NCBI GenBank assembly: GCA_963377175.1
Contig: CAUJNA010001602.1
Location: 56,001 to 120,000 of the forward strand
DNA length: 64,000 nt
Reading direction: 5' to 3'
Source: Effrenium voratum
Lineage: Eukaryota; Sar; Dinophyceae; Suessiales; Symbiodiniaceae
Positions 11,164 through 22,696 of the stretch are shown here, piece after piece; positions within the stretch are counted from its first letter, which is position 1; every line of letters starts with the position of its first letter. The translations under genes were made by a program, and so were the position numbers. Below the pieces are notes generated by a model. That model was not told where the DNA came from. It was given only the letters and a program-made list of their open reading frames with translations, and ran no database searches.

Positions 11164-12106
11164 GGTTCCAGTCTGCCTCGGGAGAATCCAAAAATGGAGC
11201 CCGGACCCTGGTGGTGCCAAGCATGACGTTGCGACGAATCCCTTTTCATGTGGGGTTCTTCACATGGGCTTGAAAAACATGGGGAACGCAATTGATAGCT
11301 CGGCGGCATCTGCGCCTAAAGCCTCTAACGTGACTCTTCCCAGACTCACGATCTGGTACGGCTCCTATGAAGGCTGTGACAACGGGAGCATCCCGGGGCA
11401 CTTGAGCAATGTGAATGCTGAACTGGTCTCAATGGCGCCCCATGTCACTCGGTAGCCAGGTTAGACCCATTTGAACTTTATGACGTGTTTGCTTGCCGAC
11501 ATGATCAGGAGGGAGTGCTGCTGTCGTGTGCACAGGACCAGAAAGGAAATTCCACACAAGTGCGGACAAACACGTAGGTGCCAGCATTTTTTGAGTGGCT
11601 GCCCCACCATGAATAAGGACTGCATGGGGTCTGTCACGTCAGAAGCTTCGTAGTGTGAGGCATTTTTTTCATCCAAGTCATCCCCCGTCTTTCGCCCTGA
11701 TTTCTACCTGTTCCATGTTGCAGCGACTTCATCTACCGGGGGTTTGCGACCAAAAACCCAGATGAAGCTTACAGTCTTGTGTCCACAGCATTCTATATTT
11801 TCCTCTTGCTGCACCATTTTGGCCCAAGGGGCTTTTCGCTCAAGAGCATGCTTGAAGGGGAAACACAGGGAACCCCGTTTGTAGTGTTCCCGCGAGGTAC
11901 GCATGGATCTTCCCTGCGTGGCATCAACACCGTATGGCCCTGGTCTCCTGGCTCGGGAAGGATGGACCAAGACCTTTGGGATTCCGATTGGTTCACGTCT
12001 GGATTCCGAGGCCTGCGGTTCTGGCTGTGCTGCCAGCCAAATTTCAACCAGCATTGGGTTGTAGCACAAGCGCAGCAAATCCACAAATCCACGCGTGCCA
12101 ATCAAG

Positions 12107-12183
12107 TCTTCGGCTTTCTAAGCGGCCAGGAGCTGGGTTTCGGCGCCTTGTGGGCCGAAAAGGCCTTGCGCGGGTGGGAGACG
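12107..12183 (+). CDS. unnamed internal exon
   Basis: After ATCAAG the frame reads FGFLSGQELGFGALWAEKAL then RGWET and reaches donor ACG|GTTTTC. Third positions are mostly G/C. The frame is open upstream to about 11930 (DLWDSDWFTSGFRGLRFWL), which could be an earlier exon or part of the same one. Confidence 0.55.
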
Positions 12184-12818
12184 GTTTTCGGCTGGAAGCG
12201 GGGGGGGGGGGGAACCTCAAGTCATTTGACCGGCTGGACCATTGCCACTTGTCAAGCTTCCATTGTCTGACGCCGTCCGCATGTTCCACTCAGCAAACAA
12301 CGGCCACGTTCCTTGGGAGCCTTCATAAGGGGCCCCTGCTTTTCGACACCCCCCAACAGGTTGGGCCCATAAACCACTAGGTAAGATGGAGGTCGAATCT
12401 CAGGTTTGAGGGTGGAAAGGCAAACGGGTTGCATTTGCCCGACAATGAGACTATGAATATAGGAACAAAAGTGAATTACGTGTTATGCTTGCTGCAGGAA
12501 GCACCGACACGGCCATTCTGGTCGTTGTGTTGGTGCCACTTGTATGGCACGATGAGCCTGCTTACCACGCCCGTTTGGGGGGCGAAATTTCAGGCCTTCG
12601 AAGGAAGGAAACTCCAGGGAACACGTTGGACTTGTCAGCCATCTGAAGCAGAGGCCCCGACCGATTACATTGGGAATGCGACTGGATGAGACTGGTTGTT
12701 GAACTCCATGGGTGGAAAGATGAGATGAATTATGACTCAGAGAATTGCAAAGACATCCCACCAAACCACCCTGAAACCTTCACTCTCAGTGTTGCACCCA
12801 CACATGCAGATCCCCCAG

Positions 12819-12850
12819 AAGCATCGCCAGATCGTCAAATTGCGCGCAAG
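12819..12850 (+). CDS. micro-exon candidate
   Basis: CCCCCAG acceptor and AAG|GTGGTG donor bound 32 nt reading KHRQIVKLRA. Good splice sites but too short for firm support. Confidence 0.35.
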
Positions 12851-13272
12851 GTGGTGCCCTTTTTGCCCATCGAGCCTTTCTTCCCCGGGCCGTGAAGTGA
12901 GGAAAGATCCTTGGGCGTGTCGAAGCATTGCGCCCTCACATGGAACTTGACGGAGCGATGTGGAAGACCTCTTCCTGTTCCAGGGCCGCCTGTCAAATAA
13001 CATGGTAGTAGTCGGAAGACCATGGCAAGAACAAACATTCGACGTGAACGCACGGAAACAAATTGATTATACGCAAACCCACACGTGCCATAAGAACTCA
13101 CAAGAACAGGATGCCGAAAGCCCGGCAACCTTAAGGCACAAAAATAACATTTGACGAAGGGCTTGGGTGGCCGCTGACCATGTATGATCTGACCGGTTTG
13201 GACTTTAGTTGTTAGCTCTCGCCCTTTACCTTCTGAGCGAACAGGGTTCCCGTTTCATTAAGATTGGCCAAG

Positions 13273-13404
13273 GCGATTTCCCCGCCGAAGCAAACAAGGG
13301 AGGTCTCCATTCACCGGCTCGCCTGTAGCGCGAGCAAATTCATGCGGCTCGGGGCGAATTCATCGCAGTTTTGGTTCGAGTTTTGCGCGCGCCTGGCGCT
13401 CGCC
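13273..13404 (+). CDS. unnamed exon candidate
   Basis: From an AAG acceptor the frame reads AISPPKQTREVSIHRLACSA, then SKFMRLGANSSQFWFEFCAR, with high third-position GC, and stops at TGA 13405. An overlapping frame just downstream (DLCEVESPLNSVAGDGDRNG, ending at a GTGAAA donor near 13484) is equally coding-like, so two exons or a frame shift may be involved. Confidence 0.45.
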
Positions 13405-14263
13405 TGATCTCTGCGAAGTGGAGAGCCCGCTGAATTCGGTTGCTGGCGATGGCGATCGGAACGGGAGGTGAAACCAAATCGGGTGGACCCCGAACCTTTC
13501 GGGATGATTTGATCAGCAGCGTACGGGAAGTAGGTTTGCAATCAACCAGCGTTTCAGCGGCACCTTCAGAAGTGTCGCTATCGCCGGCTGGCTGCATGTT
13601 GCAATCTGGTGGCAATCAAGGGATTGCCTTTCTATTCCCTTTCTGGAGCCATGGAGAAAGATAGGCGAGCCGCTTCGGTTTGGGTTAGTCACATGACTCT
13701 GATCCTGCAAGTCATGTTTTCGGTGCTCGCGATCCAACATGGATGCAGTGACTTCTGGTTCTTGGAGGCTGTTCAGATTCTGGAGGCTGCACTTTTGGGC
13801 TAAAATGAGCAGACCTAGACTTATATAGACAGTCGACAAAGCATTGGAAGAAGTCATGCCTTGCTTGCATCATTCCAGTCTTTCCTCTCGTCCTTTTTGC
13901 ATCTTTGTGGTTGCTCTTCCAAAGAAGGGCACGCCAAAGAGCGGTTGAGTCCAAAGAACATCCCTGCAAAGTCCTACAGCAAAAGGGCAATCGAACGCCC
14001 TGTTGCAGTATTCTTGGCCGTTGCAGGCGCTGAACTGCACATGTGGATTTCGAGACTGTGGGTTGGGCATTGCTCGTATTCCCCCAGCACTGGGCACGCC
14101 AGCAAAGACAGTTTGCGCGCTGTTGAGGGCCTCGGAAAACACGCTGCTTCCATTGCAATTTCTTCGCCATTAAAAGGGATTCCCTCCCTGCAACTGACTC
14201 GGAACCTGACTGGGGGCGGGACATGAACCTTCTCGGGCTGAGCACCTCGCACTTACCCCGCAG

Positions 14264-14410
14264 GACCTGGCTGCTTGGAAGCTCTCGGCCGGAGAGTCCA
14301 GCGCGTTTTGGGTGTTTCGGGCTCCGAGAAGTCTGGACCTGGATGGCCCATGCCCATCGCAGCTTTTGAGACAGGGCATGCTGGACACAAATTTGGCCTT
14401 GGGCATCCAA
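14264..14410 (+). CDS. unnamed 49-codon exon
   Basis: A pyrimidine-rich acceptor (CTTACCCCGCAG) and donor CAA|GTGGATG bound exactly 147 nt in phase 0: DLAAWKLSAGESSAFWVFRA, PRSLDLDGPCPSQLLRQGML, DTNLALGIQ. One of the longer exons of the window. No family recognised. Confidence 0.6.
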
Positions 14411-14746
14411 GTGGATGCCTGAAGCAAGCAATTGTGTCACCATGCCCACCTTGGATTGCTCAGTTACGAAGCCCTCCAACCCCATCAGGTTCTTTCACAC
14501 TTGGATTGCGCGCCAAGTCTATTTCAAGGGGGTTGCCCATGTTTGGTTTGTGCAGACAATGATCATTTTTGGTCTGATCCAGGGTGTTCAGAACCCCAGA
14601 AACCAATGGGTGGCTTGCCTACTTGCGTTAAAAGTTGTTCAGCAATGGGGGCCCTTGTTAAAGACTTGGTTCAAACATTTCCCATCGGCTTCATGTGTGC
14701 CATGTTGAATCCCAACCCTGCTGGTGCGCGCCGGGGAAAAATGCAG

Positions 14747-14806
14747 CCCGGTGCGAGCGCGAGAGTTGAGTCAATCTTGATGGGATGGTTTTCCTTTAAA
14801 GCCGAG
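14747..14806 (+). CDS. unnamed 20-codon exon
   Basis: Acceptor AATGCAG and donor GAG|GTGAGA bound 60 nt in phase 0 reading PGASARVESILMGWFSFKAE. Function unknown. Confidence 0.55.
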
Positions 14807-15204
14807 GTGAGAAGGGTGCCCAAAAGCAGCTAGAGCTCCTCCATCACGACACAGGCTCTTTGTCAACAACCCTCAAAACGACAGACACACACACACACAC
14901 ATAAGAATCCTGGCATGCCTTGAACCTACTACTTGAAAATTGGCTTTGAGTATGGTACGGGCCAAGTCTAACCGGAGTCCTCAACCTCCCTGCCCCAATT
15001 CACGAAGTGGAAAGGAGCCCACAGTGCACGGTTTGACTCTGCCGGGACAAGTGCGGACCCATGTGAGCCACGCATATTCTTCTTTGCTGTAACTGGAGGG
15101 GGGGATGCCGGATGTCAACCTGATCGGTTGACTGATTCCCATGGAATTGGTAGTTTGTCTGGAGGCGTCCCATTTAATCTTGATGTTGGAACAGAGTCGC
15201 AAAG

Positions 15205-15250
15205 GCCGGCCACGTTCAGGGAAGAAGCCCAGGAGCTCGGTCTCCCCGCA
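15205..15250 (+). CDS. unnamed short exon
   Basis: Acceptor GCAAAG, donor GCA|GTTTGC, 46 nt reading PATFREEAQELGLPA with G/C third bases. Helical, unnamed. Confidence 0.45.
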
Positions 15251-16201
15251 GTTTGCATTTGGCTTGCTTCAGGCACACCCAATTTGAGAAGGCGCCTGGA
15301 CTCATCTTGGGTTTCGGGGATCTTTTGGTGGCGATACTTTACATATTTAGATTTGGTCTGATTGGTTTGCACATAGCTTTGAGCAGACAGTGCTGCTTCT
15401 TGCCAGCCAGGTGCGCACCTGCGTTGATTGATGTTTTTGTGAACACACGTCGTTGCTTTTTTTGTTTGTTTGGGGGGGGGGTTGAGGAGGCCAAATCATG
15501 CATGAGGCTTCGGCGCTCAAGGATCTGAAAAATCCCAAGTTGTTGGACTTGACACCGTGCTGTCATTCTCACCGATCCGGCTGGATGCAGTTGCCTTGCT
15601 TTTGGTAATGATTTGGTCTTGACCAGGGGCTGGCAAGTCTCAAGAACCGGATTGGGTTCTTTGTGCAAAGGGCTGATGGTTGGGAACGTTTGACAAGCGC
15701 TCATTTGATAGCTGGTTTCGGGATGTCCCGCTTTTGACGGACGACTCAGTCAATCAATGTCTTTGCGAGGACTTTATTTAGGTGATGCTGTGCTCGTGCT
15801 GACTTGCGTGGCTTGTGTATCTCTGCATGCCGCCTGGCCTTTGGTTCAGATTTACCACAGAAAGGGAACCGGCCGGAAACAGCCCCACTGTCAGATTGGT
15901 CCTTGACATGGTTGCACGGGTATGCGCGGGTTTTTGTTTGTGCAGCTCGGCTGCAGATCCTGAAGGCAGGAACCCACCCAATGTTGCCCCAAAGCCCCCA
16001 GACTCCAAATTTTTTTTTTCAAGCCATGCAGCATGAGGTGCAGTGTTCATGTTCCCGAGATTTTGCCAGTTTTTGGAGTGTTCAGCAACCCAGGTCACTC
16101 TGCCCTGCAGGAAGCATGCAACGAGATGGTTGGCATTTCTAGCCAAGTTGGTTGCTGTTTGTTGGTGAATGTCCCCGTGGCTCACTTAGACCAAGCACCA
16201 C
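15251..16201. other. intron-like stretch
   Basis: No exon I would defend. Poly-T and poly-G runs at about 15455-15481 and 16010-16020 are the only notable features. Confidence 0.45.
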
Positions 16202-16257
16202 CTGACTGACACGGCGGGCAGCTTCGATCCCGCGCCATGCTGCAGCTCTGGGATCGC
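16202..16257 (-). CDS. minus-strand exon candidate
   Basis: On the minus strand an excellent acceptor (CCTGCTCCTGCCGCAG) and donor CAG|GTGGTG bound 56 nt reading AIPELQHGAGSKLPAVSV with high third-position GC. The + strand is also open here (RQLRSRAMLQLWDRLRQEQG, after GGGCAG), so the strand is not settled. Splice sites favour minus. Confidence 0.4.
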
Positions 16258-16381
16258 CTGCGGCAGGAGCAGGGAGTGGGCTGAGCGGGGCGACTCCGGA
16301 TAGATTTTAGCTGATTTTGCAGAGTGCCCTTTGTGCTGCTCCAGAAGCGTTTTTTTGGTTGAATGATTCTGGGGGAAGCGC

Positions 16382-16477
16382 CGTGACTGGCAGCCTCAGT
16401 GATGCGGGCCATGAGGTTGTTCTCCAACAGCATGGCTAGCATTTCAAGCGAAATTGAGCGCCGCAAAGTTACAGCTT
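16382..16477 (-). CDS. minus-strand exon candidate, helical
   Basis: Minus strand: acceptor ACCCCAG then AVTLRRSISLEMLAMLLENN and LMARITEAASH, about 74% G/C third bases, clearly amphipathic helices. A GC donor is possible at the 3' edge. With 16202-16257 it may form an ARM/HEAT-like or other helical repeat protein, but that is a guess. These are among the few minus-strand exons in the window. Confidence 0.45.
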
Positions 16478-17352
16478 CTGGGGTCTTCTGCCGGCTGGGA
16501 GATGCAAGAGCAGCTTGCTCTCAACAGCAGGGGGCCCGTGATTGATGACGCTAAGCCTGAATCCAAACAGATTGCATCTGGCCCCTACCTGTTGAAATGT
16601 AGTATTTAAGTATGTGTCGCCTTGCACTTTTACGCAAGAGCTCTGCTTTAGAAAGCCTTTGAGAGTGGGGGGTGTGGCGGACTTTGCGGGCAGTGGAAGG
16701 TAAAAAATCAATCAACGTACTTCGGGTTGCCCAAGTTGTTCAATGCTCGCCGGTCCTTTTGACACCCACCAAACGACAGATCTGCTATTTTTGTCACGCA
16801 CGTCCAGAGAATGATCAGATACCCTCTCTCTCTCTCTCTCTCCAAAAATCATAAGCTGATGGCGCCGGGTAGGGGGGGGGTTGAGAACAGACTGCCATCA
16901 TTTCAAAATGGCTGGTGCGGAAAAGATGGTACCATCCTCAATCCTTGACCCAAAATCATTGTCTCATCAGCCGCGCACATGGCCTATCAAAACTTGGGCC
17001 CTCAGTGATAGGAGCCACCCATCCTCAATCCAGGACTGGGGGATATAAGCACCCTCACAAAGAACTCGCGGGAATTCTTTCAAGTTGATGAGGACCGCCA
17101 GCTGCGACTCAAGGCAGGGGTCTGCCATGTTTGCATCCATATTTGCAAGTGAATCATTGGGATGTTCACAAGAGGGCATCGTGCTATGTCATGTCTGGAA
17201 TTGGGGGAAGTCGTAGAGTCATGGATGTAAGGGAGTTGAACTTCTTCTTATTCCCTCTTTTTTTTTGGGGGGGGAGAGGGGGTGAGAGGGCACGATCTTT
17301 TGACCGCTTGAATTGATAGTTCCGACTCTTGGTCTTGGATGCTGGACTGCAG

Positions 17353-17467
17353 CGGGAACATCGGCGAACACATCGTGTTTGATGATCAGAGCTGCAATAA
17401 ATATGTTCAAGGAATGCATATCAACCTCAAGTTCATCCTGTTTGCCTCCCAATCTGAGTCGGCACAG
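17353..17467 (+). CDS. unnamed 115-nt exon
   Basis: Acceptor GACTGCAG and donor CAG|GTTCCTCC bound a frame reading GNIGEHIVFDDQSCNKYVQG then MHINLKFILFASQSESAQ. Mixed strand/turn character, unlike the helical exons nearby. The frame is also open upstream (DSWSWMLDCS). No family recognised. Confidence 0.5.
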
Positions 17468-18147
17468 GTTCCTCCAGAGGTTTGACCGCTGGCGCTAGGT
17501 GCTGGCTGGCTCCAGCGGCCTCAGTCTCCTAGTGGCCCTGCTGGCAGGGGAACGGGGGAACGGGGGCAATGGGGGCGGATGTCGTTGGCGGCTTCCATTC
17601 AATCGTTGGTGCATATCGAACCTGAGGTTGAACAGGACCCTTGGCACTGGGGCCCAGACCCAGTTTTCTTGAAAGGAGCTTCTGCCTGGTTTTATGCCGG
17701 GGATCGTGACGTCTTGTTGAGGAAAAGGTTAGAGAGGTGTTTATTTTGCGTTGAACATCTGATGTTTCCAGATTGGAGGCAACGAGCCTCCAACGAGCCG
17801 CAGCCGCTTGACACATGTCGGGCACATGGTTCTTTTGCCGCTGCCGCCCTTCCGGGCGAATGATGCAGTGACCTCATGGAGGGTAAAACATGCTGAACGG
17901 GTTCGAAAGCAGAAGTTCGGAAGCCCTGGGTGCCTCATTTCAGGTTGGTGAATGTCTTTCGTGAAGTAGGGAGACTCCAGTTTGGCCTCTCAAGAAAAAC
18001 AGTGCAGGTGCTATACTGCTATGACACCCCGGGCTTCCCTCTGTGTTGACGGGAATTTCCATAAGGCCCATGCATGGGCCTCTGACCTCTGATTTGGAGG
18101 CAAAAGCTGAGGCAGTTCTAGGACCCCCCCGCCTCAGTCTCTTGCAG

Positions 18148-18277
18148 GTGCGGCGGCTCCGCCGGGCCAACACCAAGAGCGCCGCCCCCGCCGGGCGCCC
18201 GGCGCGGAGCGGCGAGTCGCGAGGATTGGCAGGGAGTCTGGGGAGTCTGGGGAGTCTGGGGAGCTGGAGATGGCATG
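18148..18277 (+). CDS. unnamed exon, Arg/Ala-rich then SLG repeat
   Basis: A strong acceptor (AGTCTCTTGCAG) starts VRRLRRANTKSAAPAGRPAR then SGESRGLAG with about 95% G/C third bases, followed by a 9-bp tandem repeat (GGGAGTCTG) coding SLGSLGSLG, and donor G|GTCTGCG. The tail could be intronic repeat rather than exon. Confidence 0.6.
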
Positions 18278-18694
18278 GTCTGCGATGCGTGGAAGCTAGT
18301 CAAATGGTCGATGAAATGGCAGGGCGCCCCAGTTTTGAGAGGACCCTCGGGGTACTTTTCAACGGGAAGCAAGATGAAAGAGAGTTGCCCTAGTTGCATA
18401 CCTGCTCGCTACGTGGGCATGAGGCCCGCTGCACTTTGCAGGCTTCGTACCGAAGACCATTGGCGCTTCAAGCAAAAACAAATCATGCATCAGCCACCTC
18501 TTTGGGCACAGCAGCGATCACAAAGTTGACCGAGGTTTCGGGCTTTCGCCTGGCATTTTTTTTCAATCAGTTCAGCGACACGACCCATGAATCCCTGTGT
18601 TTGGGGCTGAAGGGCTAAGACTGGTTGGCAGCATCCAAAGGCTTTGAGAGTTTTGAGAGGACCTGGTCTCACCGAAGGGTCCGAAACACGTCCC

Positions 18695-18804
18695 ATGGCG
18701 TCGGCCCTCTGCGTCCTCCTGCCCCTGGCGCTCGCGAGCTGCGAGGGGCCCTTTTGCGAAGATGGCTTCAATGCCCTGCCGCCGGGAAAGAATTTGGGAA
18801 ATGG
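18695..18804 (+). CDS. first exon with signal peptide, secreted or membrane protein
   Basis: ATG at 18695 starts MASALCVLLPLALASCEGPF then CEDGFNALPPGKNLGNG. The first 15 residues form a typical signal peptide (short n-region, Leu/Ala/Val core, small residue before the cut, roughly ASC|EG). High third-position GC. Two Cys follow the predicted cut. A GT within GG|GTGCAT near 18805 may be the donor. Protein identity unknown; later exons may include 19379-19467 (inferred). Confidence 0.6.
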
Positions 18805-19378
18805 GTGCATGGATGCATGAACAGAGAGGCCTGGAGAGGTCTAGAAAAAGATAGTGAACCCATGAAGGTTCTTTCCTTCATCTGGTTTTAGAGGTAAGTG
18901 AGCATAGCTTGAGACATTTGTCGAGTTGCACTGCGAGCTCGGCACTCTCAGTGCTTCCTCTGCGCTTAGTGCGACAAGCTGACCCGTGGAAAGGGAATGT
19001 GCTGCCCAGGATTCGACCCTTGGCATGTGCAGGGCTGGATGTCTCTGTTGCCTGTCATGTATCACACGGTTCAGAAAGCTTTCTGGCAAGCATTTGTTTC
19101 GATCCGAAACAGACGTTTCCGGAACTGCAGCGCGCCTGTCAGACGCACTTTTTGGGTGAATGGGTCATTGAATTCGAGCATCCTTTTCGATCTGCTTTGC
19201 CGGAACAAATCACTTTTGACTCGCTAAACCATGTTCTTGAAATTGGGGCATGCCTTTTAACTGGAAGCACGGGTGGTTTACCACTATCAAGTGCAGCCAA
19301 AGGGCAACTGGGCTCCCTGTGTAGGAAGAGGCCTCATCTTTGATTCCAAGGCTTCAGACAGAGCAGCGATATTTGCAG

Positions 19379-19467
19379 CGGAAATTGGATGCGAGCAGCA
19401 ATTTGGAGGCGTTCTCTGGCAACCCGGTGGCCGAGCTGCCACGAGTTGGGGAGTTTCAAGGAGACAG
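19379..19467 (+). CDS. unnamed internal exon
   Basis: Acceptor ATATTTGCAG and donor ACAG|GTGGCC bound 89 nt reading RKLDASSNLEAFSGNPVAEL then PRVGEFQGD. A second frame (AAIFAAEIGCEQQFGGVLW) is also open across the site, but splice sites fit the first. Confidence 0.5.
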
Positions 19468-19951
19468 GTGGCCTTGTCAAAGTGATGCCCTCCATTCAGT
19501 TGAATGGTTGGTTTCCTCTTGGTTTCTTTTCAGGGTCAGGTTGGGGGCTTTTTGCTAACATGTCGAAGGGGGGCCCGATGTTGGGTTTTGAAAGGAAAGG
19601 CTCTTTCCGCGCAACCGCAAACTCTGAAAGTTCAAGCTCGAATTTGGATGAGGCTTTGTATAGATGTGACGATACGTATGAGGTATCCGCACCGATCGGA
19701 TTGAGAAAGCCGAAGGGATCCTACAACGAACGATGCAAAGTGAAGCGGCAGGTAAGGCTTGACTTTGCAATGTGTCGACTTGGGGAGCGTGCACTTCTGG
19801 CAAGGGGCTTTACATTTGACTTTTTGGGATGTCTGGCAAAAAGTCTCGGCTGCACTCCCATCTATGGTCATTTGATTCGAAGAGGTGCACTCTGTATATC
19901 TTGTTTGGGGTAGCGGTCAGAACCCCGCGGGGCGAGTGAGACAAAGGCCAG

Positions 19952-20084
19952 TGGCATCCAATCCCCGCGCTTCTTCGCGCGAAAAGCCGCACGCCAGATG
20001 GACGACGTCCGGTCTGCCTTCCAAGCGCTGCACGCCGATGGCGACATCATCAAGATTGACAAGGGGCCGGGCAGGGGGATTCAC
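19952..20084 (+). CDS. unnamed internal exon
   Basis: From AGGCCAG the frame reads GIQSPRFFARKAARQMDDVR, SAFQALHADGDIIKIDKGPG, RGIH, with high third-position GC, ending at donor CAC|GTCGGG. The middle looks like a helix followed by a beta hairpin. No family recognised. Confidence 0.6.
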
Positions 20085-20261
20085 GTCGGGATAGGCCTTC
20101 AGGAATCCACTCTTGATTCTTGTCAACCACTCTCTCTAGACACGGATCATGGGGTTCGTTTTTTCATTGTTGCTCTTTGGCAAGAAGAGGTGGCCAAGGG
20201 CCCCCGGGCAACAAAACATTTAACGACCTTAAGGCTTTAAGAGCTGGATTTGAGGTTCCAG

Positions 20262-20400
20262 GCTGCATTGAAAATTGTGCAAGCGGCTTCTACGTTGTCT
20301 GTAGCAGATTTGCTCAATGAGACCGCCTACATGTCAGCCAGATGTGGGCTTTTTGCAGTTCGCGAGCGGTTGCGGCACACTTGGGCTGGCTGCTTGCTCT
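20262..20400 (+). CDS. weak exon candidate
   Basis: After GAGGTTCCAG a frame reads AALKIVQAASTLSVADLLNE, TAYMSARCGLFAVRERLRHT, then a stop at about 20401. Third-position GC is only moderate and the donor is unclear. Confidence 0.35.
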
Positions 20401-20751
20401 GAGTCAGCTCAAGTTGGATACTACAGTGAGAAACAGGACTTGGCCAAATCGGAAATAAAAGCAACTCACACGTTTTACTAGCTGTTTTGAGTTGGATCCC
20501 CCTAATGAGATTGTGCGAGACCTTGCTCTTCACTTGGACTCGTGTTCCTGAAGTGACTTTCCAGAAAAACAGCCGGAGCAGGGCCGGGTATTGCCGTTGC
20601 CAGTTGCAAAACAAAACGAAACTGCGGCTCGGCCGCGGAATCGTGGCTTTGGAAAAGCATGGGCTCAATTTCTTGCCTTAATCAGGGGGCATCCCTTTTG
20701 CAACACAGGGAGAAACAGTTCCGAGGGGTTCGTACCGTCGATGATTCGTAG

Positions 20752-21099
20752 ACATGGCTTCACCGGGCCATGCGAAACCTCCGCGCCACCAGGCACCGCC
20801 CGGTGGGTCACAGAGTGCTGATTTTGCTGTTGCGTTGGTCACTCAGTTGGGGGATGTTGGGGGTCCTGGCCTGCCGGCCATGTGTCACCAATTTGGGGCG
20901 TGTTCTTGGAATGCTTCCTCATTCAAAGTCCGGGCCCTTCCGACGCCAATCGTGGGACAGGCCGTGGTCTTCGGAGGGCTACCGGAGCTATATGCCACCT
21001 TACGGGGAGCACATCGAGGGCATTCAGCGACTCCGGACCCCTGGCTACTTTGCCTTCTCAGGAGAGGCGCATTGCTTTCCCTCGGTTCTTTGGGCGAGA
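20752..21099 (+). CDS. 116-codon exon with a membrane segment
   Basis: From acceptor TTCGTAG to donor AGA|GTGGAAG the frame stays open for exactly 348 nt in phase 0, with high third-position GC in both halves. The first part is basic (WLHRAMRNLRATRHRPVGHR), followed by one hydrophobic segment (VLILLLRWSLSWGMLGVLAC), then a Trp/Tyr/Pro-rich part (QSWDRPWSSEGYRSYMPPYG, RTPGYFAFSGEAHCFPSVLW). The layout is that of a type II membrane protein with a lumenal domain, such as a Golgi enzyme (inference). It could be two exons sharing a frame. Confidence 0.6.
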
Positions 21100-21366
21100 G
21101 TGGAAGCTCCAGAAAGCAACGGGCTTAACGGGCTCACCCGAACCATACACATCTCCCTGTCATGAAGCACACACACACACCAGATTGTGGCTGTGCCTAC
21201 CGAAGATTCTATAGTTGAATGGATGCTCATCAGGTTGGGCTGGAAGACAAACGGCTGCAGGGTTTTAGATGATATAACTCTTTTCGTCACTTAGATTTGT
21301 TAATCGCAGCGGTTTTACTTGCATTTTGTCGTTGCCAGTCAACCATTTGCCATCGAATCCAATCAG

Positions 21367-21526
21367 TCTCTGCCATTTCCCTGGTCGACGCCAACTTCGG
21401 ACTTCCTGCGCTAGGAGCCACCGCCGGGTCCGCGGATTTGTTCCTCGCGCAGCTCGAGGGTTCTACGAGCGGTGCTGTGGGCGGCGCTGCGGGCAAGGCG
21501 GGTCCGAAGTCCAAACTGCCTCGCAG
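21367..21526 (+). CDS. unnamed exon
   Basis: Acceptor CAATCAG; frame reads SAISLVDANFGLPALGATAG, SADLFLAQLEGSTSGAVGGA, AGKAGPKSKLPR, with about 71% G/C third bases, to a possible GC donor (CAG|GCAATT). Small-residue rich; function unknown. A second + frame is open but weaker. Confidence 0.5.
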
Positions 21527-22222
21527 GCAATTCCAAGATGGCGGGGGGGGGGAGCTTGCGGATTTGCCTTTGCGCAAGCGCATCATTGTGGGGCCCCGCC
21601 CTATCGCATTGTTTGAGGCAGTATTGGCTACCAAGTGGAGGGACAACTACCCTTGCAGTATACTCCCCGTTTTGCAAAGCTGTGCACCTGCATGTTTGTG
21701 GGAGCTGTTTGAAGCAAGTGATTGGACAAACTCCTCACTGAAGGCTCGTCGTTGCTCATGCTTGTGCCAGGCCTGGGAAGATGCATCGCGCTCCTCCAAA
21801 CATGTTCATGTCCTATTGCAGCTAAGCATCATATAATTTTAGTAGATGGCTCAACACACAGCTTCTGGTTGAACAATGAACTACGGAACGAGGGTTTGCC
21901 AACGTTCTACCTTCTGCCAAGATCTTGGCAGCGACGCTGGAGCAATTATCTCTCAGCGCACACATTTCTGGGTTGGATTGGTTTGGCAGCTGATTGTTCA
22001 AGGCGCAGCAGTCGGATACCCTCTTCCAATCATGGAAGTGGACGTTTGGGGGGGGGGGGCAGCCTCCAGTACCACTTCGCACTCGTTTCATTGCGGCTTA
22101 TTGTCGTCTTCAGGCATGCTCTTGTTTGCTCATGTTTGCACCAGCTTGAAGGGTTGGCATGGGATGGATCCTCCCTCGGAGCAAGTTCGTTTTGGCAATG
22201 TTCATGGGTTTACACGTGGCAG

Positions 22223-22276
22223 GTGGTGAAGAGGGTGACGCTGGACACCGTCCTCACACATGCCGGAGGTTTCCAG
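22223..22276 (+). CDS. unnamed 18-codon exon
   Basis: Acceptor CGTGGCAG and donor CAG|GTGCTC bound 54 nt in phase 0 reading VVKRVTLDTVLTHAGGFQ. Good splice sites on both sides. Function unknown. Confidence 0.55.
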
Positions 22277-22612
22277 GTGCTCGGGATTCTTTTGCCCTGT
22301 GATCAAGCATTGGGGGCACCCTTGTGCCTGCTCCACATGACCAAAAGCCGTTGTTGGGAATGGTCCTAGGTTCTCGCCGACGGAACATGTTGCAGGTCAG
22401 TTCAACCAATCCGCTGCCAGATTAATCCACCATTGCAACCCGATAGCTTGGCTTCAACTGATGCTGATGGCTTGCATAGAAATGATTTTGTCATCAACAT
22501 GTTTCATCACTCACCGTTGCACCCGTTTGCATGTCCCCATATTGTACATTCCTTGCCCATGTCATCTATCCTGCCCGGCTTCCTGTGCTTGAGAAATCCC
22601 GGCTCACTTGAG

Positions 22613-22696
22613 GCAAAACGACTCGCGAAGAGTGAGCTCCAGGTTTTCAGGCGATACCGAAGAAGGCATCCAAACTTGTGCGATTTGCTTTCGGCA
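22613..22696 (+). CDS. unnamed basic exon
   Basis: Acceptor CACTTGAG and donor GCA|GTCAAC bound 84 nt reading AKRLAKSELQVFRRYRRRHP then NLCDLLSA. Third-position GC about 60%. Could bind nucleic acid because of the basic run; unproven. Confidence 0.45.
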
